DNA of 64,000 nt, taken from Owenia fusiformis. Its lineage: Eukaryota > Annelida > Polychaeta > Sabellida > Oweniidae. The notes beneath the pieces were generated by a model. The model had not been told where the DNA came from and did no database searches. It worked only from the letters and a program-made list of their open reading frames with translations. The stretch is taken from the NCBI GenBank assembly GCA_903813345.2, contig CAIIXF020000001.1:41509366-41573365 (forward strand). Reading direction: 5' to 3'. Shown here piece after piece: positions 33,960-45,309 of the stretch. The translations under genes were made by a program, and so were the position numbers. The first letter of the stretch is position 1. The number at the start of each line of letters is the position of its first letter.

Positions 33960-34090
33960 TTCACAAATCATTGTAAATGCCATTATGTGGCACCTAATAC
34001 TCCCTCTTGGGGGTCATAGCCACTACAACCTGTATATATGTTACATTGATTTTAATAAAAAAAATAAAAATAAAAAAAATAAAAATAAGG
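33960..34090 (+). repeat. Retroposon 3' tail with A-rich simple repeat
   Basis: A unique-looking stretch with CTCTTGGGGGTCATAGCC ends in (AAAAATAA)n at about 34053-34087, the shape of a SINE or LINE 3' end on the plus strand. The parent element is not identifiable here. A separate TTTTG-rich run follows at 34140-34172. Confidence 0.4.
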
Positions 34091-35094
34091 AGATGACATT
34101 ATAATTCATTTAATAATTTCTTTTTATATCCTATGAATTTTGTTTTGTTTTGTTTTTGTTTTGTTTGTTTTTACATTTACCAGAAATAAGAATCCCAAGA
34201 GTAAAAACATATACTTTAAAAAGCTAATCTGATCCTAGATTGACCCAAAGTGAAGAGATTGAAAGGCTGAGAACTGTGGGTGGGGACTTTAAAGTTATGA
34301 TAGCTATAGTAACATGATTAATTGCACGAAATTCTGTTTTGTATTCTATTCTATAACACACTACTATACCTTGCATTAGGTGTTCATGAGCAACCCATTT
34401 GGCTTATTAGTAATGATTATGTATTTGTTTTTATTTGTCTGTTCCTTATGAATGGTTTATCGGTTGAAAATTAGATGCTAGTAAGGCACTTTCAAAAATA
34501 TATAAAACAATTCAATTAGACAAACAAAGTATCTTATGCATTTCTAGGTGTTAGGTATAGTAGTGTGTATAAGTAGACATAAAATTACTTTCATAAAAAT
34601 GTCGAGAAATTAAATCTCTTTTAAGTAACCTGTGAATAAGGTGTTATTCCTAATAGTACACGAAATTCAATAAGGCACACATAGGAGAGAAAGTTTATAC
34701 ATTTCAATAAGTTTACATCATGAGTTCAATATTAGAATCATCAAATGTGAGTATACACTGTATATCTATTAATAGTTTGTATATTAAATGAAGAGTTAAG
34801 AGTATTCCCAACTCTGTTCTGAGTACACATGTTTGGTGCATAATTATAAATACGAAAAACAGATGAATAGCTTGTAATAAATTAAAACATGATTGAATAA
34901 TTTTAGAATAGCATATGAACCTTTCATCAGGAATTTATCACAAGGTGATTCAAATTACCACTTTTATAAATGTAGTCTATCATTTAGTTAATATAGTGTA
35001 GTAGTGTCTTGAGTCAAGACAGCCTAGTTTGTACATAGACTAATGTGTCATGTTTTGATACAATCGTCAATAAAAGAAATATATATTATTGTAG
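34091..35094. other. AT-rich DNA upstream of the SCP coding exon
   Basis: No gene seen. It ends in a polypyrimidine-poor acceptor, TATTATTGTAG, immediately before the SCP start codon, so at least its right part is probably intron. Confidence 0.35.
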
Positions 35095-38000
35095 ATGAAG
35101 GATATTCCTAAGATGTGGTTGAGGAAGTTTGCAACGGTGATGCTGGCATTCGAGAGTGTGAAGAAGGATGGACATATCGGCAATGACTGCGCAATGAATA
35201 TTGCAGACCGTATTATCAAAATAGGTGACATACATACATTGAATATACAAGTCAGTTTTCATTATTTCTTGTACAGGATGACATTGAGCTCAGGGTGATC
35301 ATCATGAATTCTGGTTGCAATTCAGGTTGCAATTTGGGTTGCAATTCTGGTTGGATGTTTCACAATCTTTCTTTCTGCTTCATGGATTTCATGAATTGAC
35401 CATGTAATTTCTTTTGTCTCAGAATTATTTTAAAAAGTACCATCTCATTTTCTTGTTGTCACAGATATACTGAGATGCATCCAACCATGCTACATTTAAT
35501 GAAGTCATGTGAGAAAACATTGCACACACAGGACATTTTGAACACCGGACATAATTTAGTGAATTTAGTGTTTAGTGAATTAAATTTTTTCCTTTTTTCA
35601 ATTTAATTCACTTTTCTAATGTTTTGATCAGTATTTCTATGGGAAGCAAACCAGTATAATTACAGTTTTGTTTTCTTAAAATAATGGAATTCTGGAGAGC
35701 CTTTGGGAAAACATGGGTCTTAAACATAATAAAATTTACTCTCTCTACAATCTAACACTAATAAGTTAGTGAATCCAAATGTTGACTTTGTCATTCTTGC
35801 TTGAATTGTACTTCAAAAAGTCTGAAAACACAAGATATTCATCAAAAGACATTAAAATATAATAAGGCATTAACATGCAAAATGTCACCACCTCGCATTT
35901 GTTACAGACACTGACTGTAGAACGCTGTTTCATATGCCAAATGCCAAACACCAGCCACAAAAAGAGACTAAACACCAGAATTGGTGACATAAATACAATT
36001 ATTTCATTATAGGTGATTTAAAAGGAGATTCAGCAGATAGGGTAATCACGTACTACAAGGTGTTTGCTGAAAGCTTTGGTAATGGTACAGTATGGAGGAA
36101 ACACTGGGTAGATCACATGATAAGTGTCTGGTCAATCCTGAAGAATCCAGAGACTCGTGAAGAATGGATCAAGACTGCAAGGACATCTTTTGGCCAATTT
36201 TTCCAGGTGTGTATTCATACAAATATGTAGCCTTATAAAAATATTAATACTGAATCATATCTATACAGTGTATATGTATATGTCAGAAAGGGATATGATA
36301 TGGTAGGTTTTGGATATGGAATCTATCCTGAGAAAAATAGGGATTAATTTATATAAGGTTCAAGATACAGGGATGATAAAGATATTCTTTAAAAAATGGT
36401 TTGTTGTAATTATTAAGAGCAGGGGCGTAGGAAGGTGTAAATGCAACACTACGCCAAAAATCCCGCCAAAAAAATATGAAACAATTGTGTCAATATTCTA
36501 TATCAAAACGCCTATTTTATGCTTGTAAAACGTCATTTTATGGTAACAGATTTTAAGCTTGCAATGTTTTTCACAACCTAAATGTGAACGGAAATACTTA
36601 AGCGATGCATTTATATGGGCGATTGGTCATACGTATAGGTTGGCGTTTCGATTTTATATGCAAGCTTTAAATCCCTGATACCTTTTTAATGTGCTTTAAA
36701 ATGTTCGAATGATTTTCATCATTTAAAATCACCTTGGAAAGCCTATCTTTTAAATCTCGACACAAATCATTCTCACTTTGCAAATGTCTCGAACGATTGG
36801 GACAACCAATTTCCAAAAAACAATTAGAGATTTTTTAATCATTTTCGAATAATTGAATTAAGATATATAGTATTGTCTGATTCCATCGTGTATCGTGCAA
36901 TACAATACGTACAGATTAAAGAAACTAGTTTGATCAATTGATATAAAGAAACGCATTCGTGATCAATAAAACAAATAAACACACCCACCACAAAGGTCAA
37001 ATCGAGGTCAACGTGACTTAGGGGGTGCCAAAAATGTTTTAAAACAAGAATCTATTATTTTTCAAATGAAAAAAAAATAGGTAATCGCTTTTCTAGAACT
37101 GAAATCAATGGAACGTGTAATTGAATAATCAGCATTTTCACGTTGTTTTTGTCTTTAACATCCATATTTCAAAAAGTACTACCAATAACAATTAGTGATT
37201 TAGTAAGAAAATAGATACTTGTTGACTTAACTATAATTTCGTGTCTTATGATTTTGCATAGCAACGGAATATAAATCGATAGTGAAATTGAAAAATTTGT
37301 GTAGGGGAGAATAAAAAATGTACATCTAAATTTAAAGAGGTTCATCATTATAATTATATGATACCATAGTTTGCATAAGCATTACGGAAAATGCAGAAAA
37401 AATGTCAAAGGTATTCATCAAGTAGTTTTTGAAAAAAAACTGTTTTCCTCTCAAATTCGTGAAGAGAACGCGATTCACGAATATTTGGCAAAATTGTATT
37501 CATAAGACATTCAATAGTGGCTCGATTTTCATGAAATAAAGCATGTTGGTAAGAGAATTCAATCTGTTAAATGATATTTTCCAGACAGACCAATAATGAT
37601 ATGGTATCCACAAAACATTTCTTTAGGCTAGTGTGCTCGAGATTATGAACACTGATGAGAAAATATGACTAAAGAACATAGGAAAATTCTTTTTTATTCT
37701 CACTTTTCAACACTACGCACTGGCGTTTTGGCGTACATTGTTCCTACGCCACTGAAGAGTTACATATATTATTCATCACAATTATTTATAGCTGTGTGCC
37801 ATTTTATAACTAGATGCAAGAAGAATGTTTTGTTAAAAATATTTCACCTTTTCAATTAAAGGCTCTTGATTTCAACGCTGATGGCTTTATTACATTTGAT
37901 GAGTACTCAATCTTCTGGAAAGCCTATGACCTGGATCCACAGTTTGCCAGAACACAGTTTGATTACATGGATACTGACAACGATGAGAAGATTAACCAGG

Positions 38001-38095
38001 AAGAATTTGTGGAAGCATTCATTGAATATGTCTGCAACACTGACAAGGAAGATTCACCAAATCGGTTCTTTGGACCTTTACTTACTAATCTTTAG
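35095..38095 (+). CDS. Sarcoplasmic calcium-binding protein (three exons)
   Basis: Soluble EF-hand protein of the invertebrate SCP family, which buffers calcium (and magnesium) in muscle and neurons. Exons 35095-35224, 36013-36206, 37862-38095 splice in phase to 185 residues, the usual SCP length. EF-hands 1 and 2 are degenerate. EF3 (residues 111-122, DFNADGFITFDE) is canonical; EF4 (145-156, DTDNDEKINQEE) has Glu instead of Gly at loop position 6 but keeps all ligand positions. The ending FFGPLL is shared with other SCPs. The ATG follows an AG acceptor directly, so the 5'-UTR probably lies in an upstream exon (candidate donor at 32122). AATAAA at 38212 is a good polyadenylation signal. Intron 2 contains a 1.3-kb element with a 5-bp duplication. 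Calexcitin-like proteins are the main alternative. Confidence 0.88.
35880..35989. repeat. Short relative of the ATGTCACCACC repeat family
   Basis: AAGGCATTAACATGCAAAAT leads into GTCACCACC, then TTGTTACAGAC, ending at GGTGACAT. The same landmarks, in the same order, bracket the long tandem array at 43762-45309; this copy lacks the array. Lies in SCP intron 1, just before exon 2. Confidence 0.55.
36420..37754 (+). mobile_element. CAGGGGCGTAGG element with 5-bp duplication, copy 4 (1.3 kb)
   Basis: Starts CAGGGGCGTAGGAAGG and ends TTCCTACGCCACTG, with AAGAG directly repeated at 36415-36419 and 37755-37759. Much longer than copies 1-3 (157-198 bp) and with unrelated interior, yet the same kind of ends and duplication length. 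ACGCCAAAA near the left and TTTTGGCGTA near the right extend the inverted repeat. No transposase reading frame seen. Occupies most of SCP intron 2. Confidence 0.75.
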
Positions 38096-38913
38096 TTTGT
38101 GGAACTATTGATATTTGATAGTGCATATAGTGAGAACTTTGTCACATGAAATCAGACATAACATGTATCAGGAGTTAACAACCTGTACTAATTAAACTAA
38201 CTTCAATTTGCAATAAAACTGAGCTTTCTTACATTTAGTTGTTGTGTCCTCGTCGCACATGACATTACAGAGCACATATCTAGGTCTCTTGTGTTTTTTT
38301 ATTTTTTATATTTTAGTAAACGTTAGCTAGCTTCATTGCATGCTTTTAAAGCATGAAGCCATTAAGCTGACTGTTAATGTCTGTTTATGAAAATCACCAT
38401 TTTATAATTTTATATTGTAGGTGAAGGGGAGGGGGTTGAGTTAAACCATAATGAAGTTAACTTTATCGTCCACAACTTTAAGACAGTTGGACACCATCCC
38501 ATGTGCTATAAATCTAAACATTGTCTCAAAGCTTTTGTTTTTGTGCCATTTTGTGCCTTGAACCCCTGAAGCCTTATTCATAAAGCCAACGTAAATATTT
38601 CCATTTACGTCCACGTAACTCAATTGTACGTTGGACGTAAAAACATCTCTCCGTCGTATTCATAAACATATGCGGAAATTGGAGATCTACGTTTAACTTT
38701 CCGCAAGGACTTACGCAATCGAAATAATATACTATATACTCCCATATCATGTCCCAATTTTGTGATCACGTGCATGTACGTATTTGGATATGATTGCATC
38801 GTTCACACACATGTAATTTGGCGCGTTCCTCGTTATCACGGTTGCTTCTTGATTATTTATACCCCTATATAAAAGCTTATCGTATTCCTTCCGACTTCAT
38901 TTTGTCATTCATT

Positions 38914-41217
38914 AGCTCACATGGTGAGCTTTTGCAATCACTCACTTGTCCGTCTGTCCGTCCGTCCGTCTGTCCGTCTGTCCGTCAACAATAGTGGCAC
39001 GTTTTAAAACCTCTGTCGATAGGATTCCTGTTTTAAGTTATTTCTGTTCAACATCAATACAGAAAACCCCCCTATGACTCCTGGTTCAAAAGCTCGCCTA
39101 TTTTCAAAATGGCCGTCACTTTTGTCTCGCAAAATTCACTTTTAGCCCATTTCCTAGCTAACCTCTGTCGATAGGATTCCTGTTTTAAGTTATTTCTGTT
39201 CAACATCAATACAGAAAACCCCCCTATGACTCCTGGTTCAAAAGCTCGCCTATTTTCAAAATGGCCGTCACTTTTGTCTCGCGAAATTCACTTTTGGCCC
39301 ATTTCCTAGCTTTACAAATAATTTCAGGTGTCCTACATTGTAAAAATCCATGTCAATGTAAAGATTAGATATATGAAATAATTTTGTTACAAAAAATCAG
39401 CGAAAAATTGTATCCATTTTTTTATTTTCAGCCATTTTAGTTAACATTGATTTGTCTATCTGACTCGCGAAATCCACTTTCTGTCAATAACAGTGGCACG
39501 TTTTAAAACCTCTGTCGATAGGATTCCTGTTTTAGGTTATTTCTGTTCAACATGAATTCAGAAAACTCCCCTATGACTCCTGGTTCAAAAGCTCGCCATT
39601 TTCAAAATGGCCGCCATTTTTGTCTGGCGAAATTCACTTTTGACCCATTTCCTAGCTTTACAAATAATTTCAAGTGCCCTACATTGTAGAAATCCATTGC
39701 AAAGTAAAGAGTAGATGTATGAAATAATTTTGTTACGAAAAATCAGCGAAAAATTATATCCATTTATTTATTTTCAGCCATTTTAGTTAACATTGATTTG
39801 TCCATCTGTCTCGCAAAATTCACTTTTGGACCATTTACCTTAAACCCTCTGTCGATAGGATTCCCATTTTAAGTTATTTTCGTTCAACATCAATACAAAA
39901 AACTCTCCTATGACTCTTGGTTCAAAAGCTCGGCTATTTTCAAAATGGCCGTCACTTTTGTCTCGCGAAATTCACTTTTGACCCATTTTCTAGCTTTACA
40001 AATAATTTCAGGTGTCCTACATTGTAAAAATCCATGTCAAGGTAAAGGGTAGATATATGAAATAATTTTGTTACAAAAAATCAGCGAAAAATTGTATCCA
40101 TTTTTTTATTTTCAGCCATTTTAGTTAACATTGATTTGTCTATCTGACTCGCAAAATCCACTTTCTGTGGCACGTTTTAAAACCTCTGTCGATAGGATTC
40201 CTGTTTTAAGTTATTTCTGTTCAACATCAATTCAGAAAACTCCCCTATGACTCCTGGTTCAAAAGCTCGCCTATTTTCAAAATGGCCGCCATTTTTGTCT
40301 CGCGAAATTCACTTTTGACCCATTTCCCAGCTTTGCAAATAATTTCAAGTGTCCTACATTGTAAAAATCCATGTCAATGTAAAGAGTAGATGTATGAAAT
40401 AATTTTGTTACGAAAAATCAGCGAAAAATTATATCTATTTATTTATTTTCAGCCATTTTGATTGATTTGTCCATCTGTCTCGCAAAATCCACTTTTGGAC
40501 CATTTACCTTAAACCCTCTGTCGATAGGATTCCAATTTAAAGTTAATTTTGTTCAACATCAATACAAAAAACTCTCCTATGACTCTTGGTTCAAAAGCTC
40601 GCCTATTTTCAAAATGGTTGCCATTCTTGTTTCGCGAAATTCACTTTTTGCCAAGTTCCTAGCTTTACAAATAATTTCAGCTGTCCTGCATTGTAAAAAG
40701 CCATGTCACTGTAAAAGGTAGTTGTATGAAATAATTTTGTTACAAAAAATCGACAAAATATTATATCCGTTTTTTTTATTTTCAGCCATTTTAGTTAACA
40801 TTGATTTGTCCATCTGTCTCGCAAAATCCTCTTTTGGACCATTTGCTTAAAACCTCTGTCGATAGGATTCCAGTTTCAAGTTATTTCTGTTCAACATCAA
40901 TACAAAAAACTCCCCTATGACTCCTGGTTCAAAAGTTTGCCTGATTTCAAAATGGTCGCCATTTTTGTCTCACGAAATTCAATTTTGGCCCATTTCTTAG
41001 CTTTACAAATAATTTCAGGTGTCTTGCATTGCAAAAAGCCATGTCACTGACTGTAAAGAGTAGTTGTATGAAATAATTTTGTTACAAATTATTGGCAAAA
41101 AATTATATCCGTTTTTTTTCAGCCATTTTAATTGACTGAGAGACAGATGGCTTGAAATAATTTTGTAACAAAAAATCAGCAAAAAAATATCCGTTTTTTT
41201 CTGTTACCATGTGAGCC
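38914..41217. mobile_element. AGCTCACATGG element with seven ~335-bp tandem units
   Basis: The left end is a hairpin, GCTCACATGGTGAGC, and the right end ACCATGTGAGC is its inverted partner. A (TCCG/TCTG)n tract at 38945-38985 follows the left end. The body repeats CCTCTGTCGATAGGATTCC at 39010, 39162, 39509, 39846, 40183, 40515 and 40853; the first interval is short (152), the others 332-347 bases. Each unit carries AAAATGGCCG(C/T)CA, like the Helitron-like copies. Non-coding; superfamily not determined. Confidence 0.75.
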
Positions 41218-41510
41218 CAGTACCCATGGTACTAATTTTTGATTTACACAAAGTTACTATTGTTTTTGACGATACCTGAATTAATGGTGGAAGGGCACAG
41301 TTCTCACAAAAAAATATTTGTGGAAAAATTCTTTGCAATAACCAGAAACATATATTCAATTTATATGACCAGTAGGAAAAAATAGTAAATGAAGAGGTGC
41401 GATTATTGGCAATTATCCCTATGGTCAAAATGAATCATTCTTAGGTGTAACATGAAGAATAGAATGTCATATAATACTTTGGAAAATATTAAAGTGCTCG
41501 GGCACACATA

Positions 41511-42586
41511 CAGGGTGTCCGGAAAGTAAAGATACAAATGCTCTCATTTCAAGAGATTTACCTGTTATGAGATGAAATTGCTACAGATCGTAGAATGACA
41601 TTATAAGAATATATCCTACAACTGTCATGACTTTTAGTTTCAAAATGAAAAAGTTATGGTTGTTATGGTAACGAGAGTCGAGGGTAAGTGGAGCAACGTC
41701 ACAACTGTGTTCTACAAATCTCTTTCCTTCTCATGTGATCTTGGCACTCCACCATCTATTCCTATATTATATCAAATTATGTCCCACAACAGCATAAGGA
41801 TTAGTACTTTAACATTATTTGATCGTTTCATATTACTACTATCATTGAATATTCAGTATTTTCCCCATTATCTATACATTCTTGGTGCATCTTGACCGGC
41901 GATTCAAAGGCCTGGCAAAACCGCTGCTGTCCATCTCTTAGATTCCTGATAATATTGGCTTCCAGCTGAGTCTCATTTGTATGTTGAACTTCTTACAAAT
42001 ATTGCTTTCAAATGGTCATTAAAAAGGTAGAAGTCTAAAGAGGCTTTATCAGGTGAATATGGGGCATTGTATAGAAAGGTTTAATGTCAAGACACTCAAT
42101 TGTAAGATTTGTTTTTTGCTTTGTGAATTGGTGCATTGTGGAGATGCAATATTGACTTTCCTACTATAATGGCCAGGGACCATTCTTCTAGGCACTTGTA
42201 TAATATTTCTTTCATTATACTGGTTAGTGACATAACATAGTTCTGATATGTAGCAATGGCATCATTATATAAAAGAAAACACTGTGGCAGCAATAATACA
42301 ATGATGAACTAAACAAAACATTGATAGAAAATACAACAAAAAACACTGTTTCAAATGGTTGTCTTTCAGCAATTTTTCACTTTTTAGCGTTGTTCTGGAA
42401 CTGCTCCGCATACCCCTCGTATCCGTAACCATAACAACCGTAACTTAAACACATTTAGACTATATGTGATGAAAGTTGGTAGATATATTGTAATATTGTT
42501 TCTCTACAATCTGTAGCAATTTTATTTCAAAAAACTCAAATTTCTTAAAATAAGAGTATTTGTATCTTTACTTTCCGGACACCCTA
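41511..42586 (-). mobile_element. Tc1/mariner-type element with ~190-bp TIRs and TA duplication
   Basis: Left end TA|CAGGGTGTCCGGAAAGTAA, right end CTTTCCGGACACCCTA|TA. Arms of about 190 bp are imperfectly inverted, both ending near GTTGTTATGGT. The minus strand retains transposase pieces in the right order: ILHLHNAPIHKA (about 42115), YSPDKASLDFYLF (about 42050) and NIIRNLRDGQQRF (about 41940). Frames are broken, so it is inactive. Termini of the CAGGGTGTCCGGAAAGT kind are common in mariner/IS630 elements. Confidence 0.85.
42096..42293 (-). pseudogene. Mariner/IS630 transposase remnant
   Basis: 65 open codons on the minus strand include ILHLHNAPIHKA, matching the HDNAPxH block of DDE transposases, with the catalytic Asp changed to His in this reading. 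Downstream blocks continue in another frame toward 41900. Part of the element at 41511-42586. Confidence 0.6.
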
Positions 42587-42732
42587 TAAGCTGAGATAGG
42601 GATCATTTCGTTCAATAAGGTTGTATTGTCTTACATGGGGCTATGCACCATTGACTTAACATGAGGATATCAGCAGATCCCAACAGAGGCCATTGGTTTC
42701 CATTGATTATCACAGAAATACCAAAAATACAC

Positions 42733-42835
42733 TATGACCTGAATCGATTGCAAACTTTATAATTAAACAATATGACACAAATGGTTCATTTCATCAAATG
42801 TTCAAATATAAAGTTTACAATCGATTCAGGTCATA
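42733..42835. repeat. Hairpin of about 100 bp
   Basis: TATGACCTGAATCGATTGCA at 42733 pairs with its near-perfect complement ending at 42835, separated by about 50 AT-rich bases. Looks like a minimal foldback MITE. Confidence 0.6.
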
Positions 42836-43184
42836 CTTTAAATTAAAAGATTGTACATTTTTCATCATTTTTTACCTACAAAATGGCTATAAAAATGCTT
42901 CAAAAACATTTTTTACACTTATCAAATATCATAAAACCTTGCAAATCAAAGATTATAATATTATATTTCATTATTTAGTATCATATTTGGATATTATAAG
43001 ATGTAGGGATGCCTAAGGTGCAAATGGATTTTGAAAGACACAAAAATACTTCCTGGTTTGAAATCTACACCTCTACACAGGGGAGGGGGATTTCCCAAAG
43101 ATGACCTTTCATATTGGCACGTTCGAAAACAAATTTTAAAGACAGGCCTCATTTGCCATTGAACTGAATCTCCCAATGTTCGCG

Positions 43185-43432
43185 TTAGTTTTATGAGTAT
43201 TCTCTTCAAGTTTGGATCGAGTAACTTCAATAGTATTACCGTAGGTTTAAAATGATGATATTGAACTGATAATAACGCCAGTTCCATGATTTCAAATTTT
43301 AGGTTCACGTGTTCGCATCCTGCAATTTGATTGGAGATGATGCGGGAGATGACGTAATGGGGAATCCCCGAGTACGATAGAATATGAAAGAATTATGGGA
43401 GCTACTCACTTCTGACCTCTACACTTCATGAT
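43185..43432. repeat. Dispersed repeat, uninterrupted copy
   Basis: GTTTTATGAGTATTCTCT through AATTATGGGAGCTACTCACTTC matches 60201-61010, where the same repeat is split by a 516-bp insertion. This copy therefore shows the empty site. No coding content. Confidence 0.65.
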
Positions 43433-43761
43433 TAAATAATGAGCCTCATAAGTGGCCAATGCATCAATACAGTGCTAAATATAGGTCAGCAAGATACTAG
43501 TGTGCATATAAATGTAATTATAAAAGCAGTATACTCATTTTGAAAAATCAGATGAATTAATTTTTTCCATGGGGAGATCACAATGGCAAGCGCATTACTT
43601 CCTTTACACTTCTCTTCAAAAAAAGATTGGCAACCTCGGGGACTGGGTGGGATTGTCTAATTTTGGGAAGACCCCGGAGCATCATGACATTATGCAAAGA
43701 AAAAATATCAATAATTTCGCACAACTTATTTTCCAACTTAAAAGCTGCTCCATAGTGAAAC

Positions 43762-45309
43762 AAGGCATTAACATGACAAAATGTCACCACCTAAAACAAT
43801 TTGGTCAATTTAAAGCAAGTTGGAAAATACCTTTTGACCTTAAGAAGGTTTGATTTGAACTTCTTAGAACATGTAGATGATTTTGAAAAAAAATTCGTCA
43901 ATTTGAAGCAAGTTGAAAAAATACCTCTTTGACTTTTTTTGACATTGAGAAGGTCATTGAAGGTCAAATGTCAAATGTAAAGTCAGATTTGAACTTCTGA
44001 GAACATGTAGATGATTTTGAAAAAAAAATTAAGTAAATTTGAAGCAAGTTGAAAAAAGACCTTTTTGACCTTGAGAAGGTCATTGAAGGTCAAATGTCAA
44101 ATCTAAAGTCAGATTTGAATTTCTGAGAACATGTAGATGATTTTGAAAAAAAAAATTAGTCAATTTGAAGCAAGTTGAAAAAAGACCTTTTTGACCTTTT
44201 TTGGCCTTGAGAAGGTCATTGAAGTTCCAATGCCAAATCTATAAGTCATATTTGAATTTCTGAGAACATGTAGATGATTTTGAAAAAAAATTTTAGTCAA
44301 TTTGAAGCAAGTTGAAAAAAGACCTTTTTGACCTTTTTTGACTTTGAGAAGGTCATTGAAGGTCAAATGTCAAATCTAAAGTCAGATTTGAATTTCTGAG
44401 AACATGTAGATGATTTTGAAAAAAAAATTTAGTCAATTTGAAGCAAGTTGAAAAGAGACCTTTTTGACCTTTTTTGACTTTTGAGAAGGTCATTGAAGGT
44501 CAAATGTGAAATCTTAAGTCAAATCTAAAGTCAGATTTGAATTTCTGAGAACACGTAGATGATTTTTAAAAAATATTTTAGTCAATTTGAAGCAAATTGA
44601 AAACAGACCTTTTTGACCTTTTTTGACCTTGACAAGGTCATTGAAGGTCAAATGTCAAATCTAAAGTCAGATTTGAATTTCTGAGAACATGTAGATGATT
44701 TTGAAAAAAAAATTTAGTCAATTTGAAGCAAGTTGAAAAAAGACCTTTTTGACCTTTTTTGACTTTGAGAAGGTCATTGAAGGTCAAATGTCAAATCTTA
44801 AGTCAAATCTAAAGTCAGATTTGAATTTCTGAGAACATGTAGATGATTTTGAAAAAAAAATTTAGTCAATTTGAAGCAAGTTGAAAACAGACCTTTTTTT
44901 ACCTTTTTTGACCTTGAGAAGGTCATTGAAGGTCAAATGTCAAATCTAAAGTCAGATTTGAAGGTCAAATCTAAAGTCAAATCTAAAGTCAGATTTGAAT
45001 TTCTGAGAACATGTAGATGATTTTGAAAAAAAATTTAGTCAATGTGAAGCAAGTTGAAAAAAGACCTTTTTGACCTTGAGAAGGTCATTGAAGGTCAAAT
45101 GTCAAATCTAAAGTCAGATTTGAACTTCTGAGAACATGTAGATGATTTAGAAAAAAATTGAAGTCAGTCTAAAAAGTATTTGTTAAGTTATAGGAAGTTG
45201 TAAGAAATTGTTACAGACGCCGGACGCCAACCTCCAACCTCCAACCGCCGGACGCCGTCGCAAAAAAACGGAGACCATAACAATATGTCACCACTTTTGG
45301 TGGTGACAT
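43762..45309. repeat. ~135-bp tandem array closed by a perfect hairpin
   Basis: About ten units, each with GAACATGTAGATGATTTTGA, a poly-A run, GAAGCAAGTTGAAAA and repeated AAGGTCAAATGTCAAATC phrases (first at about 43867, last at about 45135; spacing mostly 125-155). The array starts after AAATGTCACCACC and is followed by CCGGACGCC direct repeats, then the perfect hairpin ATGTCACCAC-TTTTG-GTGGTGACAT (45285-45309). Non-coding. Confidence 0.8.

Noticed and set aside
43569-44366. Several ORFs of 68-94 codons
   Set aside because: They lie in or beside the ~135-bp tandem array and translate to repetitive or featureless peptides.
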